Part shown: piece after piece, positions 1 to 12,200 of the stretch
Numbering within the stretch: position 1 is the stretch's first letter
How the letters are laid out: each line of letters starts with the position of its first letter
Assembly: GCA_027186245.1 (NCBI GenBank)
Contig: CP114481.1
Location: forward strand, 21,917,501-21,981,500
Direction of reading: 5' to 3'
From: Coriaria nepalensis
Taxonomy: Eukaryota > Streptophyta > Magnoliopsida > Cucurbitales > Coriariaceae
Length of the DNA: 64,000 nucleotides
Notes under the pieces: generated by a model
Seen by the model: the letters and a program-made list of their open reading frames with translations, nothing else
What the model was told of the DNA's origin: nothing
The model's database searches: none
Made by a program: the position numbers and the translations under genes

Positions 1-136
1 TCTATTGAAGGCAACTATTCATTTTTTTAGCCTTAAAGTCATATTATTGGGTCTCTTTTAGTCATTAAATCTTTCTAAATCACTTCGAACGAAATTCGGC
101 CTTTAAACATGACTTTCGTGCATAACTTGCACTTGA
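1..136 (+). repeat. Monomer A (136 bp), first copy as exemplar
   Basis: Monomer A opens the 420-bp unit. Diagnostic features are gcaactattcat after the start box, a T7 tract at positions 22-28, atattattgcgtctc at about 41-55, TTCGAA at 84-89, and cttgcagttga as the usual end (this first copy ends cacttga instead). It matches B closely up to TTCGAA and is 6 bp shorter after it, between TTCGAA and the ttcggcc box, so A is a B-like monomer with a 6-bp length difference 3' of the palindrome. A is the most variable of the three monomers and carries most of the barcodes that separate unit types (cattagatc, ccttgaagtc, ccgtaaagtc, cctgaaagtg, gctagaaagt, cgggcttt, cggtcttt). It is also the monomer lost in all five dimers. 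Confidence 0.95.
84..89. other. TTCGAA palindrome at a fixed offset in each monomer
   Basis: In the first unit TTCGAA lies at 84-89 (A), 220-225 (B) and 363-368 (C), that is at monomer positions 84, 84 and 85, so copies are spaced 136, 143 and 141 bp. In B it is the centre of AATTCG-AA-CGAATT. In A it is followed by cgaaa or tgaaa. Most units keep all three copies, although named variants break it: cttcaaacg in A at 12599, 14280, 18902, 21004 and 23106 type units; attcgcacg in B of the units at 25628 and 28990; ttctaacg in B at about 11140. A dyad held at one offset in monomers that otherwise differ is what a bound protein site would look like, but binding is inference. Confidence 0.6.
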
Positions 137-278
137 TCTATTGAAGGCAACAATGCATTTGTTTAGCCTTAAAGTCATGTCACTGAGTCTCTTCTACTGA
201 TTAAATCATTCAAAATTAATTCGAACGAATTCTATTTTCGCCCTTCAAACATTATTTTCTTACATAACTTGCAATTAA
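137..278 (+). repeat. Monomer B (142 bp), first copy as exemplar
   Basis: Monomer B follows A directly. It starts with tctattgaaggcaacaatgc and ends gcaattaa. Its centre holds the strongest dyad of the array, AATTCG-AA-CGAATT (positions 219-232), with the TTCGAA core at 220-225 and an EcoRI site GAATTC at the right edge. This gives one EcoRI site per 420-bp unit in most copies. After the dyad it has the cgcccttcaaacatta box and a T-rich stretch before cataacttgca. This first copy carries two G/C swaps at 197 and 199 compared with other units. B is relatively conserved along the window. Confidence 0.95.
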
Positions 279-420
279 TCTACTGAAGACAACAATGCTT
301 TATTTCGGCATTAAAAAGCATATCACTCAGTCTTTTCAATCATTAAATTGTTTGAAGGCACTTCGAACCAATTCTATTTTGGAATTTAGAACACGACTTT
401 CATGCATAACTTGCACTTGA
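279..420 (+). repeat. Monomer C (142 bp), first copy as exemplar
   Basis: Monomer C closes the unit. It begins tctactgaagacaacaatgc, lacks the agccttaaagtc box of A and B (it has a gcattaaaaagcatatcac version instead), and contains cagtcttttcaatcatt, TTCGAA at 363-368, ccaattctatttttgaat, and ends cataacttgcacttga. Two main alleles recur along the array: gcattattttagcatt with catatcactcag, and gaattattttaccatt with cacatgactcag. Their mixing between neighbouring units is a good sign of exchange or conversion. A one-base insertion allele (gttttgaaag) marks one family of units, first at about 6228. Confidence 0.95.
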
Positions 421-840
421 TCTATTGAACGCAACTATTCATTATTTTAGCCTGAAAGTCATATTATTGCGTCTCTTTTAGTCATTAAATCTTTCTGAAT
501 CACTTCGAATGAAATTCGGCCTTTAAACATGACTTTCGTGCATAACTTGCAGTTCATCTATTGAAGGCAACAATGCATTTGTTTAGCCTTAAAGTCATGT
601 CACTGAGTCTCTTCTAGTCATTAAATCATTCAAAATTAATTCGAACGAATTCTATTTTCGCCCTTCAAACATTATTTTCTTACATAACTTGCAATTAATC
701 TACTGAAGACAACAATGCATTATTTTGGCATTAAAAAGCATATCACTCAGTCTTTTCAATCATTAAATTGTTTGAAGGCACTTCGAACCAATTCTATTTT
801 TGAATTTAGAACACGACTTTCATGCATAACTTGCACTTGA

Positions 841-2099
841 TCTATTGAAGGCAACTATTCATTTTTTTAGCCTTAAAGTAATATTATTGCGTCTCTTTTA
901 GTCATTAAATCTTTCTAAATCACTTCGAACGAAATTCAGCCTTTAAACATGACTTTCGTGCATCACTTGCAGTTGATCTATTGAAGGCAACAATGCATTT
1001 GTTTAACCTTAAAGTCATGTCACTGAGTCTGTTCTTGTCATTAAATCATTCAAAATTAATTCGAACGAATTCTATTTTCGCCCTTCAAACATTATTTTCT
1101 TACATAACTTGCAATTAATCTCCTGAAGACAACAATGCATTATTTTGGCATTAAAAAGCATATCACTCAGTCTTTTCAATCATTAAATTGTTTGAAGGCA
1201 CTTCGAACCAATTCTATTTTTGAATTTAGAACACGACTTTCATGCATAACTTGCACTTGATCTATTGAAGGCAACTATTCATTTTTTTAGCCTTAAAGTC
1301 ATATTATTGGGTCTCTTTTAGTCATTAAATCTTTCTAAATCACTTCGAACGAAATTCGGCCTTTAAACATGACTTTCGTGCATAACTTGCAGTTGATCTA
1401 TTGAAGGCAACAATGCATTTGTTTAGCCTTAAAGTCATGTCACTGAGTCTCTTCTAGTCATTAAATCATTCAAAATTAATTCGAACGAATTCTATTTTCG
1501 CCCGTCAAACATTATTTTCTTACGTAACTTGCAATTAATCTATTGAAGACAACAATGAATTATTTTACCATTAAAAACCACATGACTCAGTCTTTTCAAT
1601 CCGTAAATTGTTTGAAGGCACTTCGAACCAATTCTATTTTTGAATTTAGAACACGACTTTCATGCATAACTTGCACTTCATCTACTGAACGCAACTATTC
1701 ATATTTTTAGCCTGAAAGTCATATTATTGCGTCTCTTTTAGTCATTAAATCTTTCTGAATCACTTCGAATGAAATTCGGCCCTTAAACATGACTTTCTTG
1801 CATAACTTGCAGTTGATCTATTGAAGGCAACAATGCATTTGTTTAGCCTGAAAGTCATGTCACTGAGTCTCTTCTGGTCATTAAATCATTCAAAATTAAT
1901 TCGAACGAATTCTATTTTCGCCCTCCAAACATTATTTTCTTACATGACTTGCAATAATCTCCTGAAGACAACAATGCATTATTTTGGCATTAAAAAGCAT
2001 ATCACTCAGTCTTTTCAATCATTAAATTGTTTGAAGGCACTTCGAACCAATTCTATTTTTGAATTTAGAACACGACTTTCATGCATAACTTGCACTTGA
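841..2099 (+). repeat. 1259-bp three-unit duplication, copy 1
   Basis: Units 841, 1261 and 1681 form a block repeated immediately downstream at 2100-3358. Reading base by base I see no difference, including rare markers: catcacttgc, tttaacctt, cccgtcaaac with tacgtaactt, catgactcagtcttttcaatccg, tctactgaacgcaac, cccttaaac, ttctggtca and the one-base loss in gcaataatctcc. Shared rare variants and the absence of visible changes indicate a recent tandem duplication of three units. Confidence 0.92.
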
Positions 2100-3358
2100 T
2101 CTATTGAAGGCAACTATTCATTTTTTTAGCCTTAAAGTAATATTATTGCGTCTCTTTTAGTCATTAAATCTTTCTAAATCACTTCGAACGAAATTCAGCC
2201 TTTAAACATGACTTTCGTGCATCACTTGCAGTTGATCTATTGAAGGCAACAATGCATTTGTTTAACCTTAAAGTCATGTCACTGAGTCTGTTCTTGTCAT
2301 TAAATCATTCAAAATTAATTCGAACGAATTCTATTTTCGCCCTTCAAACATTATTTTCTTACATAACTTGCAATTAATCTCCTGAAGACAACAATGCATT
2401 ATTTTGGCATTAAAAAGCATATCACTCAGTCTTTTCAATCATTAAATTGTTTGAAGGCACTTCGAACCAATTCTATTTTTGAATTTAGAACACGACTTTC
2501 ATGCATAACTTGCACTTGATCTATTGAAGGCAACTATTCATTTTTTTAGCCTTAAAGTCATATTATTGGGTCTCTTTTAGTCATTAAATCTTTCTAAATC
2601 ACTTCGAACGAAATTCGGCCTTTAAACATGACTTTCGTGCATAACTTGCAGTTGATCTATTGAAGGCAACAATGCATTTGTTTAGCCTTAAAGTCATGTC
2701 ACTGAGTCTCTTCTAGTCATTAAATCATTCAAAATTAATTCGAACGAATTCTATTTTCGCCCGTCAAACATTATTTTCTTACGTAACTTGCAATTAATCT
2801 ATTGAAGACAACAATGAATTATTTTACCATTAAAAACCACATGACTCAGTCTTTTCAATCCGTAAATTGTTTGAAGGCACTTCGAACCAATTCTATTTTT
2901 GAATTTAGAACACGACTTTCATGCATAACTTGCACTTCATCTACTGAACGCAACTATTCATATTTTTAGCCTGAAAGTCATATTATTGCGTCTCTTTTAG
3001 TCATTAAATCTTTCTGAATCACTTCGAATGAAATTCGGCCCTTAAACATGACTTTCTTGCATAACTTGCAGTTGATCTATTGAAGGCAACAATGCATTTG
3101 TTTAGCCTGAAAGTCATGTCACTGAGTCTCTTCTGGTCATTAAATCATTCAAAATTAATTCGAACGAATTCTATTTTCGCCCTCCAAACATTATTTTCTT
3201 ACATGACTTGCAATAATCTCCTGAAGACAACAATGCATTATTTTGGCATTAAAAAGCATATCACTCAGTCTTTTCAATCATTAAATTGTTTGAAGGCACT
3301 TCGAACCAATTCTATTTTTGAATTTAGAACACGACTTTCATGCATAACTTGCACTTGA
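2100..3358 (+). repeat. 1259-bp three-unit duplication, copy 2
   Basis: Direct tandem copy of 841-2099 (offset 1259). It carries the same rare variants in the same order, including the loss of one T in gcaataatctcc, which is why the copy is 1259 and not 1260 bp. The next unit (3359) diverges at once, with catgttattggg in A, so the duplication ends at the unit boundary. Confidence 0.92.
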
Positions 3359-4617
3359 TCTATTGAAGGCAACTATTCATTTTTTTAGCCTTAAAGTCAT
3401 GTTATTGGGTCTCTTTTAGTCATTAAATCTTTCTAAATCACTTCGAACGAAATTCGGCCTTTAAACATGACTTTCGTGCATAACTTGCAGTTGATCTATT
3501 GAAGGCAACAATGCATTTGTTTAGCCTTAAAGTCATGTCACTGAGTCTCTTCTAGTCATTAAATCATTCAAAATTAATTCGAACGAATTCTATTTTCGCC
3601 CGTCAAACATTATTTTCTTACATAACTTGCAATTAATCTCCTAAAGACAACAATGCATTATTTTGGCATTAAAAAGCATATCACTCAGTCTTTTCAATCA
3701 TTAAATTGTTTGTAGGCACTTCGAACCAATTCTATTTTTGAATTTAGAACACGACTTTCATGCATAACTTGCACTTGATCTATTGAACGCAACTATTCAT
3801 ATTTTTAGCCTTAAAGTCATATTATTGGGTCTCTTTTAGTCATTAAATCTTTCTGAATCACTTCGAATGAAATTCGGCCTTTAAACATGACTTTCGTGCA
3901 TAACTTGCAGTTGATCTATTGAAGGCAACAATGCATTTGTTTAGCCTTAAAGTCATGTCACTGAGTCTCTTCTTGTCATTAAATCATTCAAAATTAATTC
4001 GAACGAATTCTATTTTCGCCCTTCAAACATTATTTTCTTACATAACTTGCAATTAATCTACTGAAGACAACAATGCATTATTTTAGCATTAAAAAGCATA
4101 TCACTCAGTCTTTTCAATCGTTAAATTGTTTGTAGGCACTTCGAACCAATTCTATTTTTGAATTTAGAACACGACTTTCATGCATAACTTGCACTTCATC
4201 TATTGAACGCAACTATTCATATTTTTAGCCTGAAAGTCATATTATTGCGTCTCTTTTAGTCATTAGATCTTTCTAAATCACTTCGAACGAAATTCAACCT
4301 TTAAACATGACTTTCGTGCATATCTTGCAGTTGATCTATTGAAGGCAACAATGCATTTGTTTAGCCTTAAAGTCATGTCACTGAGTCTGTTCTAGTCATT
4401 AAATCATTCAAAATTAATTCGAACGAATTCTATTTTCGCCCGTCAAACATTATTTTCTTACATAACTTGCAATTAATCTATTAAAGACAACAATGAATTA
4501 TTTTACAATTAAAAAGCACATGACTCAGTCTTTTCAATCAGTAAATTGTTTGAAGGCACTTCGAACCAATTTATTTTTGAATTTAGAACACGACTTTCAT
4601 GCATAACTTGCACTTGA

Positions 4618-5456
4618 GCTATTGAAGGCAACTATTCATTTTTTTAGCCTTAAAGTCATATTATTGCATCTCTTTTAGTCATTAGATCTTTCCAAATCAC
4701 TTCGAACGAAATTCAACCTTGAAACATGACTTTCGTGCATAACTTGCAGTTGATCTATTGAAGGCAACAATGCATTTGTTTAGCCTTAAAGTCATGTCAC
4801 TGAGTCTGTTCTAGTCATTAAATCATTCTAAATTAATTCGAACGAATTCTATTTTCGCCCTTCAAACATTATTTTCTTACATAACTTGCAATTAATCTAC
4901 TGAAGACAACAATGCATTAATTGAGCATTAAAAAGCATATCACTCACTCTTTTCAATCATTAAATTGTTTGAAGGCACTTCGAACCAATTCTATTTTTGA
5001 ATTTAGAACACGACTTTCATGCATAACTTGCACTTGAGCTATTGAAGGCAACTATTCATTTTTTTAGCCTTGAAGTCATATTATTGCGTCTCTTTTAGTC
5101 ATTAAATCTTTCTAAATCACTTCGAACGAAATTCAGCCTTTAAACATGACTTTCGTGCATAACTTGCAGTTGATCTATTGAAGGCAACAATGCATTTGTT
5201 TAGCCTTAAAGTCATGTCACTGAGTCTGTTCTAGTCATTAAATCATTCTAAATTAATTCGAACGAATTCTATTTTCGCCCTCCAAACATTATTTTCTTAC
5301 ATGACTTGCAATAATCTCCTGAAGACAACAATGCATTATTTTGGCATTAAAAAGCATATCACTCAGTCTTTTCAATCATTAAATTGTTTGAAGGCACTTC
5401 GAACCAATTCTATTTTTGAATTTAGAACACGACTTTCATGCATAACTTGCACTTGA
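4618..5456 (+). repeat. Early copy of the a-b unit pair
   Basis: Two neighbouring units: one with gctattg start, cattagatc, attcaacctt and a C monomer with cattaattgagcatt and cactcactc (type a), followed by one with gctattg and ccttgaagtc (type b). The same ordered pair recurs at 8398-9237 and then opens every cassette of domain 3. This shows the adjacency is older than the domain 3 amplification. Confidence 0.8.
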
Positions 5457-8397
5457 TCTATTGAAGGTAACTATTCATTTTTTTAGCCTTAAAGTCATAT
5501 TATTGGGTCTCTTTTAGTCATTAAATCTTTCTAAATCACTTCGAACGAAATTCGGCCTTTAAACATGACTTTCGTGCATAACTTGCAGTTGATCTATTGA
5601 AGGCAACAATGCATTTGTTTAGCCTTAAAGTCATGTCACTGAGTCTCTTCTTGTCATTAAATCATTCAAAATTAATTCGAACGAATTCTATTTTCGCCCT
5701 TCAAACATTATTTTCTTACATAACTTGCAATTAATCTACTGAAGACAACAATGCATTATTTTAGCATTAAAAAGCATATCACTCAGTCTTTTCAATCGTT
5801 AAATTGTTTGTAGGCACTTCGAACCAATTCTATTTTTGAATTTAGAACACGACTTTCATGCATAACTTGCACTTCATCTATTGAACGCAACTATTCATAT
5901 TTTTAGCCTGAAAGTCATATTATTGCGTCTCTTTTAGTCATTAAATCTTTCTGAATCACTTCGAATGAAATTCGGCCCTTAAACATGACTTTCTTGCATA
6001 ACTTGCAGTTGATCTATTGAAGGCAACAATGCATTTGTTTAGCCTGAAAGTCATGTCACTGAGTCTCTTCTGGTCATTAAATCATTCAAAATTAATTCGA
6101 ACGAATTCTATTTTCGCCCTTTAAACATTATTTTCTTACATAACTTGCAATTAATCTACTGAAGACAACCATGCATTATTTTATCATTAAAAAGCATATC
6201 ACTCAGTCTTTTCACTCATTAAATTGTTTTGAAAGCACTTCGAACCAATTCTATTTTTGAATTTAGAACACGACTTTCATGCATAACTTGCACTTGACCT
6301 ATTGAAGGCAACTATTCATATTTTTAGCCTTAAAGTCATATTATTGGGTCTCTTTTAGTCATTAAATCTTTCTGAATCACTTCGAATGAAATTCGGCCTT
6401 TAAACATGACTTTCGTGCATAACTTGCAGTTGATCTATTGAAGGCAACAATGCATTTGTTTAGCCTTAAAGTCATGTCACTGAGTCTCTTCTTGTCATTA
6501 AATCATTCAAAATTAATTCGAACGAATTCTATTTTCGCCCTTCAAACATTATTTTCTTACATAACTTGCAATTAATCTATTGAAGACAACAATGAATTAT
6601 TTTACCATTAAAAAGCACATGACTCAGTCTTTTCAATCATTAAATTGTTTGAAGGCACTTCGAACCAATTCTATTTTTGAATTTAGAACACGACTTTCAT
6701 GCATAACTTGCACTTGATCTATTGAAGGCAACTATTCATTTTTTTAGCCTTAAAGTCATATTATTGGGTCTCTTTTAGTCATTAAATCTTTCTAAATCAC
6801 TTCGAACGAAATTCGGCCTTTAAACATGACTTTCGTGCATAACTTGCAGTTGATCTATTGAAGGCAATAATGCATTTGTTTAGCCTTAAAGTCATGTCAC
6901 TGAGTCTCTTCTAGTCATTAAATCATTCTAAATTAATTCGAACGAATTCTATTTTCGCCCTTCAAACATTATTTTCTTACATAACTTGCAATTAATCTAC
7001 TGAAGACAACAATGCATTAATTGAGCATTAAAAAGCATATCACTCACTCTTTTCAATCATTAAATTGTTTGAAGGCACTTCGAACCAATTCTATTTTTGA
7101 ATTTAGAACACGACTTTCATGCATAACTTGCACTTGAGCTATTGAAGGCAACTATTCATTTTTTTAGCCTTAAAGTCATATTATTGCGTCTCTTTTAGTC
7201 ATTAGATCTTTCTAAATCACTTCGAACGAAATTCAACCTTTAAACATGACTTTCGTGCATATCTTGCAGTTGATCTATTGAAGGCAACAATGCATTTGTT
7301 TAGCCTTAAAGTCATGTCACTGAGTCTGTTCTAGTCATTAAATCATTCTAAATTAATTCGAACGAATTCTATTTTCGCCCTTCAAACATTATTTTCTTAC
7401 ATAACTTGCAATTAATCTACTGAAGACAACAATGCATTAATTGAGCATTAAAAAGCATATCACTCACTCTTTTCAATCATTAAATTGTTTGAAGGCACTT
7501 CGAACCAATTCTATTTTTGAATTTAGAACACGACTTTCATGCATAACTTGCACTTGAGCTATTGAAGGCAACTATTCATTTTTTTAGCCTTAAAGTCATA
7601 TTATTGGGTCTCTTTTAGTCATTAAATCTTTCTGAATCACTTCGAATGAAATTCGGCCTTTAAACATGACTTTCGTGCATAACTTGCAGTTGATCTATTG
7701 AAGGCAACAATGCATTTGTTTAACCTTAAAGTCATCTCACTGAGTCTGTTCTTGTCATTAAATCATTCAAAATTATTTCGAACGAATTCTATTTTCGCCC
7801 TTTAAACATTATTTTCTTACATAACTTGCAATTAATCAATTGAAGACAACAATGAATTATTTTACCATTAAAAAGCACATGACTCAGTCTTTTCAATCAT
7901 TAAATTGTTTGAAGGCACTTCGAACCAATTCTATTTTTGAATTTAGAACACGACTTTCATGCATAACTTGCACTTGATCTATTGAAGGCAACTATTCATT
8001 TTTTTAGCCTTAAAGTAATATTATTGCGTCTCTTTTAGTCATTAAATCTTTCTAAATCACTTCGAACGAAATTCAGCCTTTAAACATGACTTTCGTGCAT
8101 AACTTGCAGTTGATCTATTGAAGGCAACAATGCATTTGTTTAACCTTAAAGTCATCTCACTGAGTCTGTTCTTGTCATTAAATCATTCAAAATTAATTCG
8201 AACGAATTCTATTTTCGCCCTTTAAACATTATTTTCTTACATAACTTGCAATTAATCTACTAAAGACAACAATGCACTATTTTAGCATTAAAAAGCACAT
8301 GACTCAGTCTTTTCAATCAGTAAATTGTTTGAAGGCACTTCGAACCAATTCTATTTTTGAATTTAGAACACGACTTTCACGCATAACTTGCACTTGA

Positions 8398-9237
8398 GCT
8401 ATTGAAGGCAACTATTCATTTTTTTAGCCTTAAAGTCATATTATTGCGTCTCTTTTAGTCATTAGATCTTTCTAAATCATTTCGAACGAAATTCAACCTT
8501 TAAACATGACTTTCGTGCATAACTTGCAGTTGATCTATTGAAGGCAACAATGCATTTGTTTAGCCTTAAAGTCATGTCACTGAGTCTGTTCTAGTCATTA
8601 AATCATTCTAAATTAATTCGAACGAATTCTATTTTCGCCCTTCAAACATTATTTTCTTACATAACTTGCAATTAATCCACTGAAGACAACAATGCATTAA
8701 TTGAGCATTAAAAAGCATATCACTCACTCTTTTCAATCATTAAATTGTTTGAAGGCACTTCGAACCAATTCTATTTTTGAATTTAGAACACGACTTTCAT
8801 GCATAACTTGCACTTGAGCTATTGAAGGCAACTATTCATTTTTTTAGCCTTGAAGTCATATTATTGCGTCTCTTTTAGTCATTAAATCTTTCTAAATCAC
8901 TTCGAACGAAATTCAGCCTTTAAACATGACTTTCGTGCATAACTTGCAGTTGATCTATTGAAGGCAACAATGCATTTGTTTAGCCTTAAAGTCATGTCAC
9001 TGAGTCTGTTCTAGTCATTAAATCATTCTAAATTAATTCGAACGAATTCTATTTTCGCCCTTCAAACATTATTTTCTTACATAACTTGCAATTAATCTCC
9101 TGAAGACAACAATGCATTATTTTAGCATTAAAAAGCATATCACTCAGTCTTTTCAATCGTTAAATTGTTTGTAGGCACTTCGAACCAATTCTATTTTTGA
9201 ATTTAGAACACGACTTTCATGCATAACTTGCACTTCA
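8398..9237 (+). repeat. Second early copy of the a-b unit pair
   Basis: Unit 8398 has gctattg, cattagatc, attcaacc and the cattaattgagc C monomer; unit 8818 has ccttgaagtc. Together they repeat the pair at 4618-5456 with few changes (for example catttcgaacg and ttaatccactg in the first unit). The gtctcctttag marker of the later domain 3 b units is not yet present. Confidence 0.78.
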
Positions 9238-12200
9238 TCTACTGAACGCAACTATTCATATTTTTAGCCTGAAAGTCATATTATTGCGTCTCTTTTAGTC
9301 ATTAAATCTTTCTGAATCACTTCGAATAAAATTCGGCCTTTAAACATGACTTTCGTGCATAACTTGCAGTTGATCTATTGAAGGCAACAATGCATTTGTT
9401 TAGCCTGAAAGTCATGTCACTGAGTCTCTTCTGGTCATTAAATCATTCAAAATTAATTCGAACGAATTCTATTTTCGCCCTCCAAACATTATTTTCTTAC
9501 ATGAGTTGCAATTAATCTCCTGAAGACAACAATGCATTATTTTGGCATTAAAAAGCATATCACTCAGTCTTTTCAATCATTAAATTGTTTGAAGGCACTT
9601 CGAACCAATTCTATTTTTGAATTTAGAACACGACTTTCATGCATAACTTGCACTTGATCTATTGAAGGCAACTATTCATTTTTTTAGCCTTAAAGTCATA
9701 TTATTGGGTCTCTTTTAGTCATTAAATCTTTCTAAATCACTTCGAACGAAATTCGGCCTTTAAACATGACTTTCGTGCATAACTTGCAGTTGATCTATTG
9801 AAGGCAATAATGCATTTGTTTAGCCTTAAAGTCATGTCACTGAGTCTCTTCTAGTCATTAAATCATTCTAAATTAATTCGAACGAATTCTATTTTCGCCC
9901 TTCAAACATTATTTTCTTACATAACTTGCAATTAATCTACTGAAGACAACAATGCTTCATTTTGGCATTAAAAAGCATATCACTCAGTCTTTTCAATCAT
10001 TAAATTGTTTCAAGGCACTTCGAACCAATTCTACTTTTGAATTTAGAACACGACTTTCATGCATAACTTGCACTTGATCTATTGAACGCAACTATTCATT
10101 TTTTTAGCCTGAAAGTCATATTATTGCGTCTCTTTTAGTCATTAAATCTTTCTGAATCACTTCGAATGAAATTCGGCCTTTAAACATGACTTTCGTGCAT
10201 AACTTGCAGTTGATCTATTGAAGGCAACAATGCATTTGTTTAGCCTTAAAGTCGTGTCACTGATTCTGTTCTTGTCATTAAATCATTCTAAATTAATTCG
10301 AACGAATTCTATATTCGCCCTTTAAACATTATTTTCTTACATAACTTGCAATTAATGTACTGAAGACAACAATGCATTATTTTATCATTAAAAAGCATAT
10401 CACTCAGTCTTTTCACTCATTAAATTGTTTTGAAAGCACTTCGAACCAATTCTATTTTTGAATTTAGAACACGACTTTCATGCATAACTTGCACTTGATC
10501 TATTGAAGGCAACTATTCATTTTTTTAGCCTTAAAGTCATATTATTGGGTCTCTTTTAGTCATTAAATCTTTCTGAATCACTTCGAATGAAATTCGGCCT
10601 TTAAACATGACTTTCGTGCATAACTTGCAGTTGATCTATTGAAGGCAACAATGCATTTGTTTAGCCTTAAAGTCATGTCACTGAGTCTCTTCTTGTCATT
10701 AAATCATTCAAAATTAATTCGAACGAATTCTATTTTCGCCCTCCAAACATTATTTTCTTACATGACTTGCAATTAATCTCCTGAAGACAACAATGCATTA
10801 TTTTGGCATTAAAAAGCATATCACTCAGTCTTTTCAATCATTAAATTGTTTGAAGGCACTTCGAACCAATTCTATTTTTGAATTTAGAACACGACTTTCA
10901 TGCATAACTTGCACTTGATCTATTGAAGGCAACTATTCATTTTTTTAGCCTTAAAGTAATATTATTGCGTCTCTTTTAGTCATTAAATCTTTCTAAATCA
11001 CTTCGAACGAAATTCAGCCTTTAAACATGACTTTCGTGCATAACTTGCAGTTGATCTATTGAAGGCAACAATGCATTTGTTTAGCCTTAAAGTCATCTCA
11101 CTGAGTCTGTTCTTGTCATTAAATCATTCAAAATTAATTCTAACGAATTCTATTTTCGCCCTTTAAACATTATTTTCTTACATAACTTGCAATTAATCTA
11201 CTAAAGACAACAATGCACTATTTTAGCATTAAAAAGCATATCACTCAGTCTTTTCAATCATTAAATTGTTTGAAGGCACTTCGAACCAATTCTATTTTTG
11301 AATTTAGAACACGACTTTCATGCATAACTTGCACTTGATCTATTGAAGGCAACTATTCATTTTTTTAGCCTGAAAGTGATATTATTGCGTGTCTTTTAGT
11401 CATTAAATCTTTCTGAATCACTTCGAATGAAATTCAGCCTTTAAACATGACATTCGTGCATAACTTGCAGTTGATCTATTGAAGGCAACAATGCATTTGT
11501 TTAGCCTTAAATTCATGTCACTGAGTCTCTTCTAGTCATTAAATCATTCAAAATTAATTCGAACGAATTCTATTTTCGTCCTTCAAACATTATTTTCTTA
11601 CATAACTTGCAATTAATCTACTGAAGACAACAATGCTTTATTTTGGCATTAAAAAGCATATCACTCAGTCTTTTCATTCATTAAATTGTTTGAAGGCACT
11701 TCGAACCAATTCTATTTTTGAATTTAGAACACGACTTTCATGCATAACTTGCACGTGATCTATTGAACGCAACTATTCATTTTTTTAGCCTGAAAGTCAT
11801 ATTATTGCGTCTCTTTTAGTCATCAAATTTTTCTGAATCACTTCGAATGAAATTCGGCCTTTAAACATGACTTTCGTGCATAACTTGCAGTTGATCTATT
11901 GAAGGCAACAATGCATTTGTTTAGCCTTAAAGTCATGTCACTGAGTCTCTTCTAGTCATTAAATCATTCAAAATTAATTCGAACGAATTCTATTTTCGCC
12001 CTTCAAACATTATTTTCTTACATAACTTGCAATTAATCTATTGAAGACAACAATGAATTATTTTACCATTAAAAAGCACATGACTCAGTCTTTTCAATCA
12101 TTAAATTGTTTGAAGGCACTTCGAACCAATTATATTTTTGAATTTAGAACACGACTTTCATGCATAACTTGCACTTGATCTATTGAAGGCAACTATTCAT

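Larger units (their letters stand above)
1..10498 (+). repeat. Domain 1: mixed 420-bp units
   Basis: Twenty-five A-B-C units start at 1, 421, 841, 1261, 1681, 2100, 2520, 2940, 3359, 3779, 4199, 4618, 5038, 5457, 5877, 6298, 6718, 7138, 7558, 7978, 8398, 8818, 9238, 9658 and 10078. Length changes are single bases: loss of one T in gcaataatctcc (units 1681, 2940, 5038), loss of C in aatttatttttg (unit 4199), gain of T in gttttgaaag (units 5877 and 10078). Unit types are interleaved: gaacgcaac/cctgaaagtcat units (421, 1681, 2940, 4199, 5877, 9238, 10078), ccttaaagtaat units (841, 2100, 7978), cattagatc units (4199, 4618, 7138, 8398) and ccttgaagtc units (5038, 8818). No gene or non-satellite sequence is present. 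Confidence 0.93.

Noticed and set aside
1..136. Canonical CENP-B box
   Set aside because: No monomer matches nTTCGnnnnAnnCGGGn. The nearest form has two extra bases before CGG(G) and is kept only as a low-score finding.
1821..2099. 92-codon open frame starting in monomer B and ending in C
   Set aside because: It starts at TTG (first ATG at 1833), is pure satellite sequence, and exists only because of one tag-to-tgg change and one lost base. Other units with one of these changes have stops.
3080..3358. Second 92-codon open frame, same peptide
   Set aside because: It is the duplicated copy of the frame at 1821-2099 in the 1259-bp tandem duplication, with the same TTG start. Identity comes from recent duplication, not from coding constraint.
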